From: Flavobacteriales bacterium
Lineage (GTDB): Bacteria > Bacteroidota > Bacteroidia > Flavobacteriales > Flavobacteriaceae
Length of the DNA: 5,475 nt
Reading direction: 5' to 3'
Assembly (NCBI GenBank): GCA_003229235.1
Contig: QIIH01000230.1
Coordinates: forward strand, 1-5,475
Part shown: in pieces, positions 1 to 5,399 of the stretch
How the letters are laid out: each line of letters begins with the position of its first letter
Position numbering within the stretch: position 1 is the first letter of the stretch
Position numbers and translations under genes: made by a program
The notes under the pieces: model-generated
Told to the model about the DNA's origin: nothing
Database searches by the model: none
What the model saw: the letters and a program-made list of their open reading frames with translations, nothing else

Positions 1-6
1 ATCTTA

Positions 7-27
7 GATTCAAGTAATAAACGCAAC
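7..27 (+). repeat. Left terminal inverted repeat of the IS30-family element
   Basis: These 21 bases are the exact reverse complement of 1100-1120. The core reads ATTCAAGTAATAAACGCAAC. Identity stops at both edges: 6/1121 and 28/1099 do not pair. The inner end overlaps a short perfect palindrome (stem 24-30 with 33-39), so the left end has extra secondary structure that the right end lacks. Confidence 0.95.
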
Positions 28-36
28 AGCAAGCTG

Positions 37-64
37 TTGTAAAAAAACCAGATCCCTAGTTTTG
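37..64 (+). promoter_or_regulatory. Candidate transposase promoter inside the hairpin
   Basis: TAGTTTTG at 57-64 matches the Bacteroidota -7 consensus TAnnTTTG. A TTG at 37-39, 17 bases upstream, could serve as the -33 element. Transcription would then start around 70-73, in the hairpin loop, giving an RNA without the 5' arm of the hairpin. Because the hairpin is perfect, the same octamer also occurs on the minus strand at 82-75. The call rests on motif matching alone. Confidence 0.4.
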
Positions 65-91
65 GCTCTAGATCCAAAACTAGGGATCTGG
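48..91 (-). terminator. Perfect hairpin in the IS left end; intrinsic terminator on the minus strand
   Basis: Arms 48-65 and 74-91 are perfectly complementary over 18 bp, with an 8-base loop (66-73). Read on the minus strand, the stem is followed directly by seven T (bases 47 down to 41), the classical form of a rho-independent terminator. On the plus strand the stem is followed by CGGCG and an A-run, so it would not terminate there. It would stop minus-strand transcripts leaving the element through its left end. In plus-strand read-through RNA it would form a stable structure 46 bases before the transposase start. The structure is directly visible; the roles are inferred. Confidence 0.75.
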
Positions 92-136
92 CGGCGAAAA
101 AAACTTCATACTTTTTGGTTGCAAAACTTAAAATAT

Positions 137-1117
137 ATGTCGCATTTAACGTTGGCCCAAAGGTATGAAATTTCCATCCTTTCAGAACAACAGCTGTCGA
201 TGTCGGCCATGGTCGACAAGGTCGGCACGAGCAAATCCACCATCAGCAGGGAGCTTGCCAGAAATTCGGACGGTCGTAGCGGCAAATACAGGGCGGAACT
301 CGCCCAAAGGAAGTGTAAGGTGCGTCACAGCGAGAAGAACAAGAAAAAGACCTTTACTTTTCAAGTGCAGAGGTTTGTGGAACTTTATCTTGAACAGGAC
401 TACAGTCCGGAACAAATAGCAGGATATGCCAATAAGATCAATGAGCCCTGCGTATCTCTCGAAAGGATATACCAGTTCGTATGGAAGGACAAAAAGGATG
501 GAGGAAACCTGTATGAACATTTAAGAACAAGAGGTAGAAAATATAAAAAACGTGGCGCTACTAACAATGGAAGGGGACAGATACCCGATAGGGTCGATAT
601 AGGACAAAGGCCCCAGATCGTGGAGAAAAAGGAGCGCTTGGGCGATCTGGAGATAGACCTGATAATCGGGACCAACCATAAAGGAGCATTGTTGACCATA
701 AACGACAGGGCTACGGGAGTTCTGAAAATGGAATATATCGAGAACAAGGAGGCGAAGACCATAGAGGACAGTGCCGTGGCGTTATTGGAAGAATGGAAGC
801 CGTTCATAAATACCATTACAAGTGATAATGGCAAAGAATTCACCAACCATAAGCAAATCGCTGAAGAACTGAATATCGACTTTTTCTTCGCAAAACCCTA
901 TCACAGCTGGCAAAGAGGGGCTAACGAGAACCTCAACGGACTCGTCAGGCAGTATTTCCCGAAAAAAAGTAACTTTGACCTTATCACCAAGGAACAAGTC
1001 GAAAGAACAGAAAAAATATTAAATAACAGACCCAGAAAAAGGTACGATTACTTAACGCCGAATGAGGTTTTTGCAAACGCAATCAACAATAATGGAATCG
1101 TTGCGTTTATTACTTGA
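137..1117 (+). CDS. IS30-family transposase (DDE)
   Basis: This 326-residue enzyme cuts and joins the ends of its own IS element. Residues 4-45 form the N-terminal helix-turn-helix typical of IS30, beginning LTLAQRYEI and including TSKSTISRELARN. The RNase H-fold catalytic core follows, with acidic residues D174 (LGDLEID), D230 (TSDNGKEF) and E264 (RGANENLNG). The 33-residue gap between the last two is characteristic of the family. The ATG at 137 is chosen because the protein then begins MSHLTLAQRYEI, as IS30 transposases do; the frame is open upstream to 62 but that part is hairpin sequence. No Shine-Dalgarno sequence is visible. Arginine is often AGG, unlike the housekeeping genes here, which fits a foreign origin. 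The frame is intact, so the enzyme may be active. Confidence 0.95.
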   Translation: MSHLTLAQRYEISILSEQQLSMSAMVDKVGTSKSTISRELARNSDGRSGKYRAELAQRKCKVRHSEKNKKKTFTFQVQRFVELYLEQDYSPEQIAGYANKINEPCVSLERIYQFVWKDKKDGGNLYEHLRTRGRKYKKRGATNNGRGQIPDRVDIGQRPQIVEKKERLGDLEIDLIIGTNHKGALLTINDRATGVLKMEYIENKEAKTIEDSAVALLEEWKPFINTITSDNGKEFTNHKQIAEELNIDFFFAKPYHSWQRGANENLNGLVRQYFPKKSNFDLITKEQVERTEKILNNRPRKRYDYLTPNEVFANAINNNGIVAFIT

Positions 1118-1120
1118 ATC
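1100..1120 (-). repeat. Right terminal inverted repeat of the IS30-family element
   Basis: This is a perfect reverse complement of bases 7-27. It doubles as coding sequence: the last codons of the transposase and its TGA stop (1115-1117) are inside it. A TTG at 1114-1116 is in frame with the downstream DinB remnant. Confidence 0.95.
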
Positions 1121-1494
1121 CACCTATATTAAATACGGTAAGTCACATTTTGGATGGTCAAATATTTTATTATTGTGTTTTAAAAGAGCAACCGTTTGAA
1201 AGATTATGGGGAAATTCTATTGAGGAAATTTTCAAAGGACTAATTGAACAATCAGAGGTTTTTGTAAACTATTTGAAAGATCAAAAATCATTAAATGAGT
1301 TTAGATTGGTGAAAACAAAAAATTTAGACGGAAACTTTCACCAATTTGAATTAATTCAACATTGTATGAATCATAGTACTTTTCATCGAGGACAAATAAT
1401 TACAATCGGACATCAATTAGAATTTAAAAAAGCACCATCAACAGATATGTTATTCTATTTTATTGAACGGAACAAACTATTTACAACAAAATGA
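1114..1494 (+). pseudogene. DinB-family protein, 5' end removed by the IS element
   Basis: DinB-family proteins are four-helix-bundle, metal-binding proteins of roughly 150-170 residues, often of unknown substrate. The host-derived sequence begins at 1121. The first of the three metal-ligand histidines is H11 (SHILD) of the 126-residue frame, and the other two are H87 and H91 (NHSTFHRGQI). All three ligands survive, but in the family the first normally sits about 40-50 residues in, so about 35-40 N-terminal residues, most of helix 1, are missing. The only start available is TTG at 1114, inside the IS right repeat and overlapping the transposase stop as TTGA. The remainder reads without stops or frameshifts, so the break is probably recent. 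The sequence is markedly A+T rich. A truncated protein could be made by coupling to the transposase, but probably would not fold properly. Confidence 0.82.
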
Positions 1495-1682
1495 GCAGAC
1501 TAATAAAAAAAAAGAATAGAAGAAGTTGTTATTAAATTAGGAACTGAATAAGTACTACTTACAAGCGGTGTATAGCTAATGGCAGTTTTGTGCTAATATT
1601 CAAGCGTTTAGAAGTTAACAAAAATAGTGCTAAACTGAAAGTTAAGTGCTTTAAAATCCGCCACTAACCATACACAAAACCG
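1495..1682. other. 188-base non-coding interval with structured repeat
   Basis: No gene can be supported between the DinB remnant and the next start. The first part (1495-1560) is A+T rich with a run of nine A at 1505-1513. A tiny frame starts at the ATG at 1491, overlapping the DinB stop as ATGA, but ends after 14 codons. A second, shifted frame continues to a TAA at 1549. The rest (about 1561-1680) is the imperfect inverted repeat described separately. I found no TAnnTTTG promoter octamer reading towards the gene at 1683. Confidence 0.6.
1568..1675 (-). repeat. Nested imperfect inverted repeat, better paired on the minus strand
   Basis: Outer arms are 1568-1589 and 1654-1675. The left arm begins GTGTAT and the right arm ends ATACAC; 17 of 22 positions are Watson-Crick pairs. 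Four of the five remaining positions are A-C on the plus strand and therefore G-T/U on the minus strand, leaving one true mismatch (1586/1657) if the minus strand folds. Inside, GTTTAG (1606-1611) pairs with CTAAAC (1630-1635). The motif GTGCT recurs at 1590, 1627 and 1646, and AAGTTAA occurs at 1612 and 1640. It resembles folded recombination sites or structured intergenic repeats, but the canonical integron core-site boxes are not recognisable, so its nature is open. Confidence 0.55.
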
Positions 1683-2063
1683 ATGTCCAGCGCTCCCGAA
1701 CTTATTTTTGTTTACAATGCCGATTTGGGGGCCTTTAATGCCATAAAAGATTCTTTACACAAGTGGCTAAAGCCAGAATCGTATTCGTGTACACTTTGCT
1801 CTTTAACACATAATTTTATAGGAGAAGCTAAAGACTGGAAGCGGTTTAAAAGTGCATACCCAGGAGAACTTAGCTTTTATCACAAAGACGAATTTTTAAA
1901 AGTATTTGCATCAAAATGGCTTGCTAAATACGAGTTTCCTGTTGTGTTAATTAAAGAAAATGAAGGGTTGGAAGTTTTTATTGGAGCCAAAGAACTAGCG
2001 TCCTTACATGATTTAAATGCTTTGATTTTACGAATTCAATATCGTTTGAACCTAAGCCCCTAG
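1683..2063 (+). CDS. Conserved hypothetical protein with a CxxC motif
   Basis: This is a 126-residue protein that I do not recognise as a named family, though it reads as a genuine soluble protein. It opens with a likely beta strand (ELIFVYNADLGAF), followed by YSCTLCSLTHNFIG with C36, C39 and H43. These could bind a metal or be redox-active. A charged FYHKDEF segment lies at 65-71, and a second hydrophobic strand FPVVLI at 85-90. There is no signal peptide, membrane segment or nucleotide-binding loop. The ATG at 1683 is the natural start; no ribosome binding site is evident. The gene lies directly downstream of the structured repeat and converges on engB, sharing four bases with it across both stop codons. 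The absence of a spacer leaves no room for a terminator between them. Confidence 0.72.
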   Translation: MSSAPELIFVYNADLGAFNAIKDSLHKWLKPESYSCTLCSLTHNFIGEAKDWKRFKSAYPGELSFYHKDEFLKVFASKWLAKYEFPVVLIKENEGLEVFIGAKELASLHDLNALILRIQYRLNLSP

Positions 2064-2668
2064 TGACCGCTATTAATTTCTTGGTTAATACCACCAATAA
2101 AGCCTAGAATTTCGTCTCTACCTTGACCACCAGTAGCCGAGCTTACAAAATGAGGAGGAAGGTCTTCCCAATCTTGTAAAAGCACTTTTTTATAGGCTTC
2201 GATATTTCGTGTTAAAGCGTTGGGTTTTAGTTTGTCTGCTTTGGTAAAGATGATGCCAAAAGGCAGGCCACTACTGCCAAGCCACTCCATAAATTCTAGA
2301 TCGATAGGTTGAGGATCGTGTCTGCAATCGATGAGTACAAAAGCCATTACGAGCTGTGCACGCTTCTCAAAGTATTTGGTAATAAAGGCTTGAAATGTCT
2401 TTTTTGCCGATTTAGAAACACGGGCATATCCATATCCTGGTAAATCTACAAGATGCCACGATTTGTTTACGATAAAATGGTTAATCAACTGCGTTTTTCC
2501 TGGCCTTCCAGAAGTTTTGGCTAGGCTCTTGCGTTGCATCAACATATTGATTAGCGAAGATTTACCTACGTTAGATCGTCCAATAAATGCGTATTCAGGA
2601 AGCGTTGTATTAGGACATTTTGCAACATCACTATTGCTCATTACAAATTCTGCAGATTTGATATGCAT
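2060..2668 (-). CDS. engB: Ribosome-biogenesis GTPase EngB/YsxC (YihA)
   Basis: EngB is a small essential Era/TrmE-type GTPase that helps assemble the large ribosomal subunit. The 202-residue protein is full length and carries every G motif: P-loop GRSNVGKSS at 30-38, the G2 threonine within TSGRPGKTQ at 52-60, DLPGYGYA (G3) from 75, TKAD (G4) at 142-145 and SSA (G5) at 176-178. SGRPGKTQ and DLPGYGYA are specific to EngB. It is the second gene of a minus-strand pair, starting four bases after the hydrolase stop, so it is probably co-transcribed and translationally coupled. Its TAG stop (2062-2060) overlaps the stop of the convergent gene. Start and end both look normal. Confidence 0.97.
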   Translation of the reverse strand: MHIKSAEFVMSNSDVAKCPNTTLPEYAFIGRSNVGKSSLINMLMQRKSLAKTSGRPGKTQLINHFIVNKSWHLVDLPGYGYARVSKSAKKTFQAFITKYFEKRAQLVMAFVLIDCRHDPQPIDLEFMEWLGSSGLPFGIIFTKADKLKPNALTRNIEAYKKVLLQDWEDLPPHFVSSATGGQGRDEILGFIGGINQEINSGH

Positions 2669-2672
2669 ACTA

Positions 2673-3437
2673 TTAAAACTTGCGGTCTGTTAACCAGGCG
2701 TAAAGAAGGTCGTTAAAAGCCTCGGGATGTTCCATCATAGCAGCATGCCCACATTTGTCGATCCAAAATAAATCTGAATCAGGCAACAATTCATGAAACT
2801 CTTCTGCAACATTAGGGGGTGTAACGCCATCGTTCTTTCCCCAAATAATACAGGTTGGATTTTTCATTTTAGGCAAATCCTTGGCCATATTGTGTCTAAT
2901 TGCACTTTTTGCAATTGCCAATGTTCTTATGAGTTTGTTTCTGTCATTTACAGTTGCGAAAACTTCGTCCACAATATCTTTAGTGGCAACTTTAGGGTCG
3001 TAAAAGACATTTTCGGCTTTCCCTTTTATATAATCGTAATCTCCACGTTTAGGGTAGCTTTCGCCCATGGCAGATTCGTAAAGACCAGAGCTGCCAGTAA
3101 TTACCAAGCCCTTGATTTTTTCTGGATACATCTTAGTGCAGAGTAGCCCGATATGACCGCCTAATGAATTTCCCAGTAAAATAACCTCTTTGTAGCCCTT
3201 GTGGTCTATAAAGTCGGCAACGTATTTTGCGAAAGTCTTTACATTAGTCTTTAGTAAAGACATTTTGTAAATAGGGAGTTCGGGGATTAGAATAGTATAT
3301 CCTTTATCCGGAAAAAAGTGAGCCACAGCATCGAAGTTGCTGAGTCCTCCCATTAAGCCATGCAGGATTATGATAGGGGTGCCATCTCCTTTTTCGAGAT
3401 AATTAAACTTCCCTTCTTTCTTTAAATCGTATATCAT
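2673..3437 (-). CDS. Alpha/beta-fold hydrolase
   Basis: This cytoplasmic serine hydrolase has 254 residues and an unknown substrate. The oxyanion-hole motif LHGLMGG is at 25-31, the nucleophile elbow GNSLGG places the serine at 91, the acid is D203 (WGKNDGVTPP), and the histidine is H231 (CGHAAMMEHP). The triad is therefore complete. There is no signal peptide. The frame is open 15 codons further upstream to 3482, but the ATG at 3437 is preferred. It gives MIYDLKKEGKFNYLEKG, the start I expect for flavobacterial homologs, and a promoter octamer at 3468-3461 lies between the two starts, so the longer form would begin upstream of the transcript. The gene leads an operon with engB and is divergent from mraZ. 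A specific activity such as esterase or thioesterase cannot be inferred. Confidence 0.92.
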   Translation of the reverse strand: MIYDLKKEGKFNYLEKGDGTPIIILHGLMGGLSNFDAVAHFFPDKGYTILIPELPIYKMSLLKTNVKTFAKYVADFIDHKGYKEVILLGNSLGGHIGLLCTKMYPEKIKGLVITGSSGLYESAMGESYPKRGDYDYIKGKAENVFYDPKVATKDIVDEVFATVNDRNKLIRTLAIAKSAIRHNMAKDLPKMKNPTCIIWGKNDGVTPPNVAEEFHELLPDSDLFWIDKCGHAAMMEHPEAFNDLLYAWLTDRKF

Positions 3438-3460
3438 GCGGGTTACTACTATTTCCATCG

Positions 3461-3468
3461 CAAATATA
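3461..3468 (-). promoter_or_regulatory. -7 element for the hydrolase-engB operon
   Basis: The minus strand reads TATATTTG, an exact match to the Bacteroidota -7 consensus TAnnTTTG and identical to the octamer in front of mraZ. Transcription would start near 3454, giving a leader of about 17 bases before the ATG at 3437. No convincing -33 TTG is seen at the usual distance. Confidence 0.55.
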
Positions 3469-3619
3469 GACAATTCAAACATAATATGACGGCCTAGTCT
3501 TATGGGTAATTAAATCGCTAAACAGATGATTTTTACTACAATAATGGCGCCTTAAAATACATGAAAAATAGCAATTAAATAGTTGTATTAGAGAGGGTTA
3601 GATATGAGCTAAATTGAGG

Positions 3620-3670
3620 GTGGTAAAACTTATCAACAATGTGGTAAATAGTGGTAAATAGTGGTAAAAT
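3620..3670 (+). promoter_or_regulatory. MraZ operator: four GTGGTAAA repeats
   Basis: The decamer GTGGTAAATA stands at 3641-3650 and 3651-3660, then GTGGTAAAAT at 3661-3670, a strict 10-bp period. A fourth copy, GTGGTAAAAC, is at 3620-3629, 21 bases before the second. In other bacteria MraZ, an oligomeric ring, binds tandem G-rich repeats at 10-bp spacing just upstream of its own gene and represses the dcw operon. This array has the same geometry and location. It covers the -33 region of the mraZ promoter (octamer 3676-3683), so bound MraZ would block RNA polymerase. Binding is inferred from family knowledge. Confidence 0.85.
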
Positions 3671-3675
3671 AATAC

Positions 3676-3683
3676 TATATTTG
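3676..3683 (+). promoter_or_regulatory. -7 element of the mraZ/dcw promoter
   Basis: TATATTTG matches TAnnTTTG exactly. It begins five bases after the last operator repeat, and the -33 position falls within the repeats, where no TTG is present. This suggests a promoter weak in the upstream element and directly controlled by MraZ. The predicted start point, near 3690, leaves a leader of only about 13-22 bases. Confidence 0.7.
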
Positions 3684-3711
3684 ACCATCAACTACTATTT
3701 AATTGTTCACT

Positions 3712-4185
3712 GTGCTCAATCTAATCGGGACATACGAATGTAAGGCAGACGTCAAAGGACGTATCATGGTGCCAGCGCCACTAAAAAAGCAATTAGCTGC
3801 TTCTTTGGCAGATGGTTTTGTAGTGAAACGTGCTGTGTTTCAGCCCTGTCTTGAGTTATACCCGATGAAAGAATGGGACGCTCTTATGAGCAAAATGAGC
3901 ACTCTAAATAGATTCAACAGAAAGAAGAACGACTTTATTCGCCGTTTTACAGCGGGGGTAAAAGTGGTAGAGCTCGACGCAGCAGGAAGATTGCTGTTAC
4001 CTAAAGACTTAATGTCCTTTGCTGGCTTGTCTAAAGAAATTGTAATCTCTTCGGCCATAAATATTGCCGAAATTTGGGATAAGCAAAAGTACGAATCGGC
4101 CATCGCAGATGCCGCGAACGATTTTGCCGATCTCGCCGAAGAAGTAATGGGAGATAGTATCGATGAAAGTGATGGAATATCATAA
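3712..4185 (+). CDS. mraZ: Transcriptional regulator MraZ
   Basis: MraZ is a DNA-binding regulator that controls the division and cell-wall cluster, including itself. The 157-residue protein has two SpoVT-AbrB-type half-domains, each with the DxxGR signature: D13-V-K-G-R17 and D89-A-A-G-R93. The start is GTG at 3712, giving MLNLIGTYECKADVKGR, the form I expect in flavobacteria; a TTG three codons upstream (3703) is an alternative that sequence alone cannot exclude. No Shine-Dalgarno site is visible. The C-terminus is acidic (DFADLAEEVMGDSIDESD). The gene is first in the dcw operon, downstream of its own predicted operator, and overlaps rsmH. The length is close to the usual 145-160 residues. 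Confidence 0.96.
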   Translation: MLNLIGTYECKADVKGRIMVPAPLKKQLAASLADGFVVKRAVFQPCLELYPMKEWDALMSKMSTLNRFNRKKNDFIRRFTAGVKVVELDAAGRLLLPKDLMSFAGLSKEIVISSAINIAEIWDKQKYESAIADAANDFADLAEEVMGDSIDESDGIS

Positions 4186-5068
4186 CCCTGTACTACTAAA
4201 AGAAACTGTAGACGGGTTGCAAATTAAACCCGAAGGGATTTATGTGGATGTTACTTTCGGCGGAGGCGGACATTCTAAAGAAATTTTAAGCAGACTTGGG
4301 TCTAACGGAAAACTTATCGCGTTTGATCAAGATTCTGATGCAACTCAGAATGCATTGGACGATCCAAGATTTTTGTTAATACCAGAAAACTTTAGACATT
4401 TAAAAAGATTTCTTCGTTTTTACGGACATAAACAAGTTGATGGAATATTAGCAGACTTTGGTGTTTCTTCCCACCAATTTGATGTAGCCGAGCGTGGTTT
4501 CTCAACACGTTTTAATGCGCAGCTTGATATGCGAATGAATCAGCAAGACGAATTATCTGCATATCGTGTAATTAACGAATACACAGAAGAAGATTTGCGT
4601 CAAGTGCTAAAGGAGTTTGGCGAACTACGCGCTGCCTCAGGTATGGCAAGGCAAATTGTTGCAAAACGTGATGAGGGTCCTATAAAAGACAGCAAAACTT
4701 TAAAGAGAATTCTGAGCCGATTTATTCCGCGGGCAATAGAAAACAAAATACTTGCGCAGATTTTCCAAGCACTTCGCATAGAGGTGAATGACGAACTGGA
4801 GGCTTTAAAAGAGTTTTTAATTCAAAGCGAACAAATGCTTGCTATAGATGGGCGATTGAGTGTGATTTCATATCACTCCCTCGAAGATAGATTAGTAAAG
4901 CGTTATATGCGCAGTGGCCTTTTTGAAGGAGAGCCCGAAAAAGATGTTTTTGGACGAGTCGAAGTTCCGCTTAAGCCTGTAGGTAAATTTATTATTCCTT
5001 CTGCTGAAGAAATTAAAAAAAATAATCGTGCTCGAAGCGCAAAACTAAGGATAGCAACAAAATTGTAG
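4163..5068 (+). CDS. rsmH: 16S rRNA (cytosine1402-N4)-methyltransferase RsmH (MraW)
   Basis: RsmH uses S-adenosylmethionine to methylate N4 of C1402 in the decoding centre of 16S rRNA. The 301-residue protein has the SAM-binding motif YVDVTFGGGGHS at 27-38, an acidic strand end (FDQD, 54-57), DGILADFGVSSHQFD at 93-107, QALRIEVNDEL at 202-212, SYHSLEDR at 236-243 and the C-terminal NNRARSAKLR at 287-296, all diagnostic of the family. The ATG at 4163 overlaps mraZ by 23 bases. An ATG at 4172, giving MEYHNPVLLKET with a 14-base overlap, is equally plausible. In both cases translation is probably coupled to mraZ. It is full length with no missing motif, and is followed after four bases by the ftsL-like gene. 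Confidence 0.97.
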   Translation: MKVMEYHNPVLLKETVDGLQIKPEGIYVDVTFGGGGHSKEILSRLGSNGKLIAFDQDSDATQNALDDPRFLLIPENFRHLKRFLRFYGHKQVDGILADFGVSSHQFDVAERGFSTRFNAQLDMRMNQQDELSAYRVINEYTEEDLRQVLKEFGELRAASGMARQIVAKRDEGPIKDSKTLKRILSRFIPRAIENKILAQIFQALRIEVNDELEALKEFLIQSEQMLAIDGRLSVISYHSLEDRLVKRYMRSGLFEGEPEKDVFGRVEVPLKPVGKFIIPSAEEIKKNNRARSAKLRIATKL

Positions 5069-5072
5069 GCAG

Positions 5073-5399
5073 ATGAAAGAAGGGATATATCACATATTAA
5101 AAGGCAGGTTTTTAGTTAGCGAAGACTCTTTGAAAAACTGGAAGTTTATCATTTTTCTTTCTATTCTAGCGTTAATCATGATTGCTAGTTCGCATAGCGC
5201 AGACAGAAAAGTACACCGCATTGCCGCCTTGAGTAACGAAGTGAAGGAGCTCAAAAGTCAAAATATTGATGTACGAATGGAGCTCATGGAAACTAAGATG
5301 GAGAGTCGAGTTATACGTGCGATGGCACCCAGAAACATTGGGCCATCGACAACACCACCAATAAAAATATTAATTGCATATAAAGACAATGGCCGTTAA
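5073..5399 (+). CDS. ftsL: FtsL-like division protein
   Basis: This small bitopic membrane protein has 108 residues. A cytoplasmic head of about 23 residues leads into one hydrophobic segment (about 24-39, FIIFLSILALIMIASS). Next comes a periplasmic region with heptad-like spacing of hydrophobics (about 46-78, including ALSNEVKELKSQNIDVRMEL) consistent with a coiled coil. FtsL links FtsB, FtsQ and FtsI in the divisome. Sequence identity among FtsL proteins is low, so the assignment rests on topology and on position between rsmH and ftsI, where ftsL normally sits. The ATG is four bases after the rsmH stop, and the 3' end overlaps ftsI by 11 bases. Confidence 0.87.
   Translation: MKEGIYHILKGRFLVSEDSLKNWKFIIFLSILALIMIASSHSADRKVHRIAALSNEVKELKSQNIDVRMELMETKMESRVIRAMAPRNIGPSTTPPIKILIAYKDNGR

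Larger units (their letters stand above)
7..1120 (+). mobile_element. IS30-family insertion sequence, complete
   Basis: The ends are perfect 21-bp inverted repeats (7-27 and 1100-1120), and the single gene between them encodes a full-length IS30-type DDE transposase. The element is 1114 bp, a normal size for the family. The transposase stop codon and its last seven codons lie inside the right repeat, so the element is very compact. IS30 elements usually make a 2-3 bp target duplication, but neither the three bases on each side (TTA left, CAC right) nor a one- or two-base shift of the boundary gives a match. The right flank is the interior of a DinB-family gene. Base composition differs from the flank: a sampled 60 bases of transposase is about 48% G+C, against about 32% in the DinB remnant. 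This suggests recent acquisition from another background. Confidence 0.93.
3438..3711. other. Divergent regulatory region between hydrolase-engB and mraZ
   Basis: This 274-base gene-free interval holds two outward-facing TATATTTG octamers and, on the mraZ side, the MraZ repeat array. The middle part (about 3483-3610) is A+T rich with no coding frame or strong hairpin that I can support. Apart from a GGCGCC palindrome near 3547 I see nothing distinctive there. Confidence 0.7.

Noticed and set aside
62..136. N-terminal extension of the transposase from a TTG at 62
   Set aside because: The extension is translated hairpin sequence, and IS30 proteins start at the equivalent of MSHLTLAQRYEI (137).
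182..997. Minus-strand and alternate plus-strand open frames across the transposase gene
   Set aside because: They lie entirely within the well-supported transposase and show no recognisable protein features.
1561..1680. Canonical integron attC site
   Set aside because: The paired arms and strand bias are suggestive, but the conserved core boxes (GTTRRRY with RYYYAAC at the right places) could not be found and no integrase is in the window.
2040..2080. Bidirectional terminator between the small gene and engB
   Set aside because: The two stop codons overlap and no stem-loop with a T-run was seen around them.
2463..2693. Plus-strand frame opposite engB
   Set aside because: Antisense shadow of EngB, which has all its GTPase motifs on the minus strand.
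2793..3146. Plus-strand frame opposite the hydrolase
   Set aside because: Antisense shadow of a hydrolase with a complete catalytic triad.
3620..3670. CRISPR array
   Set aside because: The repeats are 10-bp tandem units with no spacers, directly upstream of mraZ, and fit an MraZ operator.
3840..4103. Minus-strand frame inside mraZ
   Set aside because: Shadow of MraZ; no independent signals.
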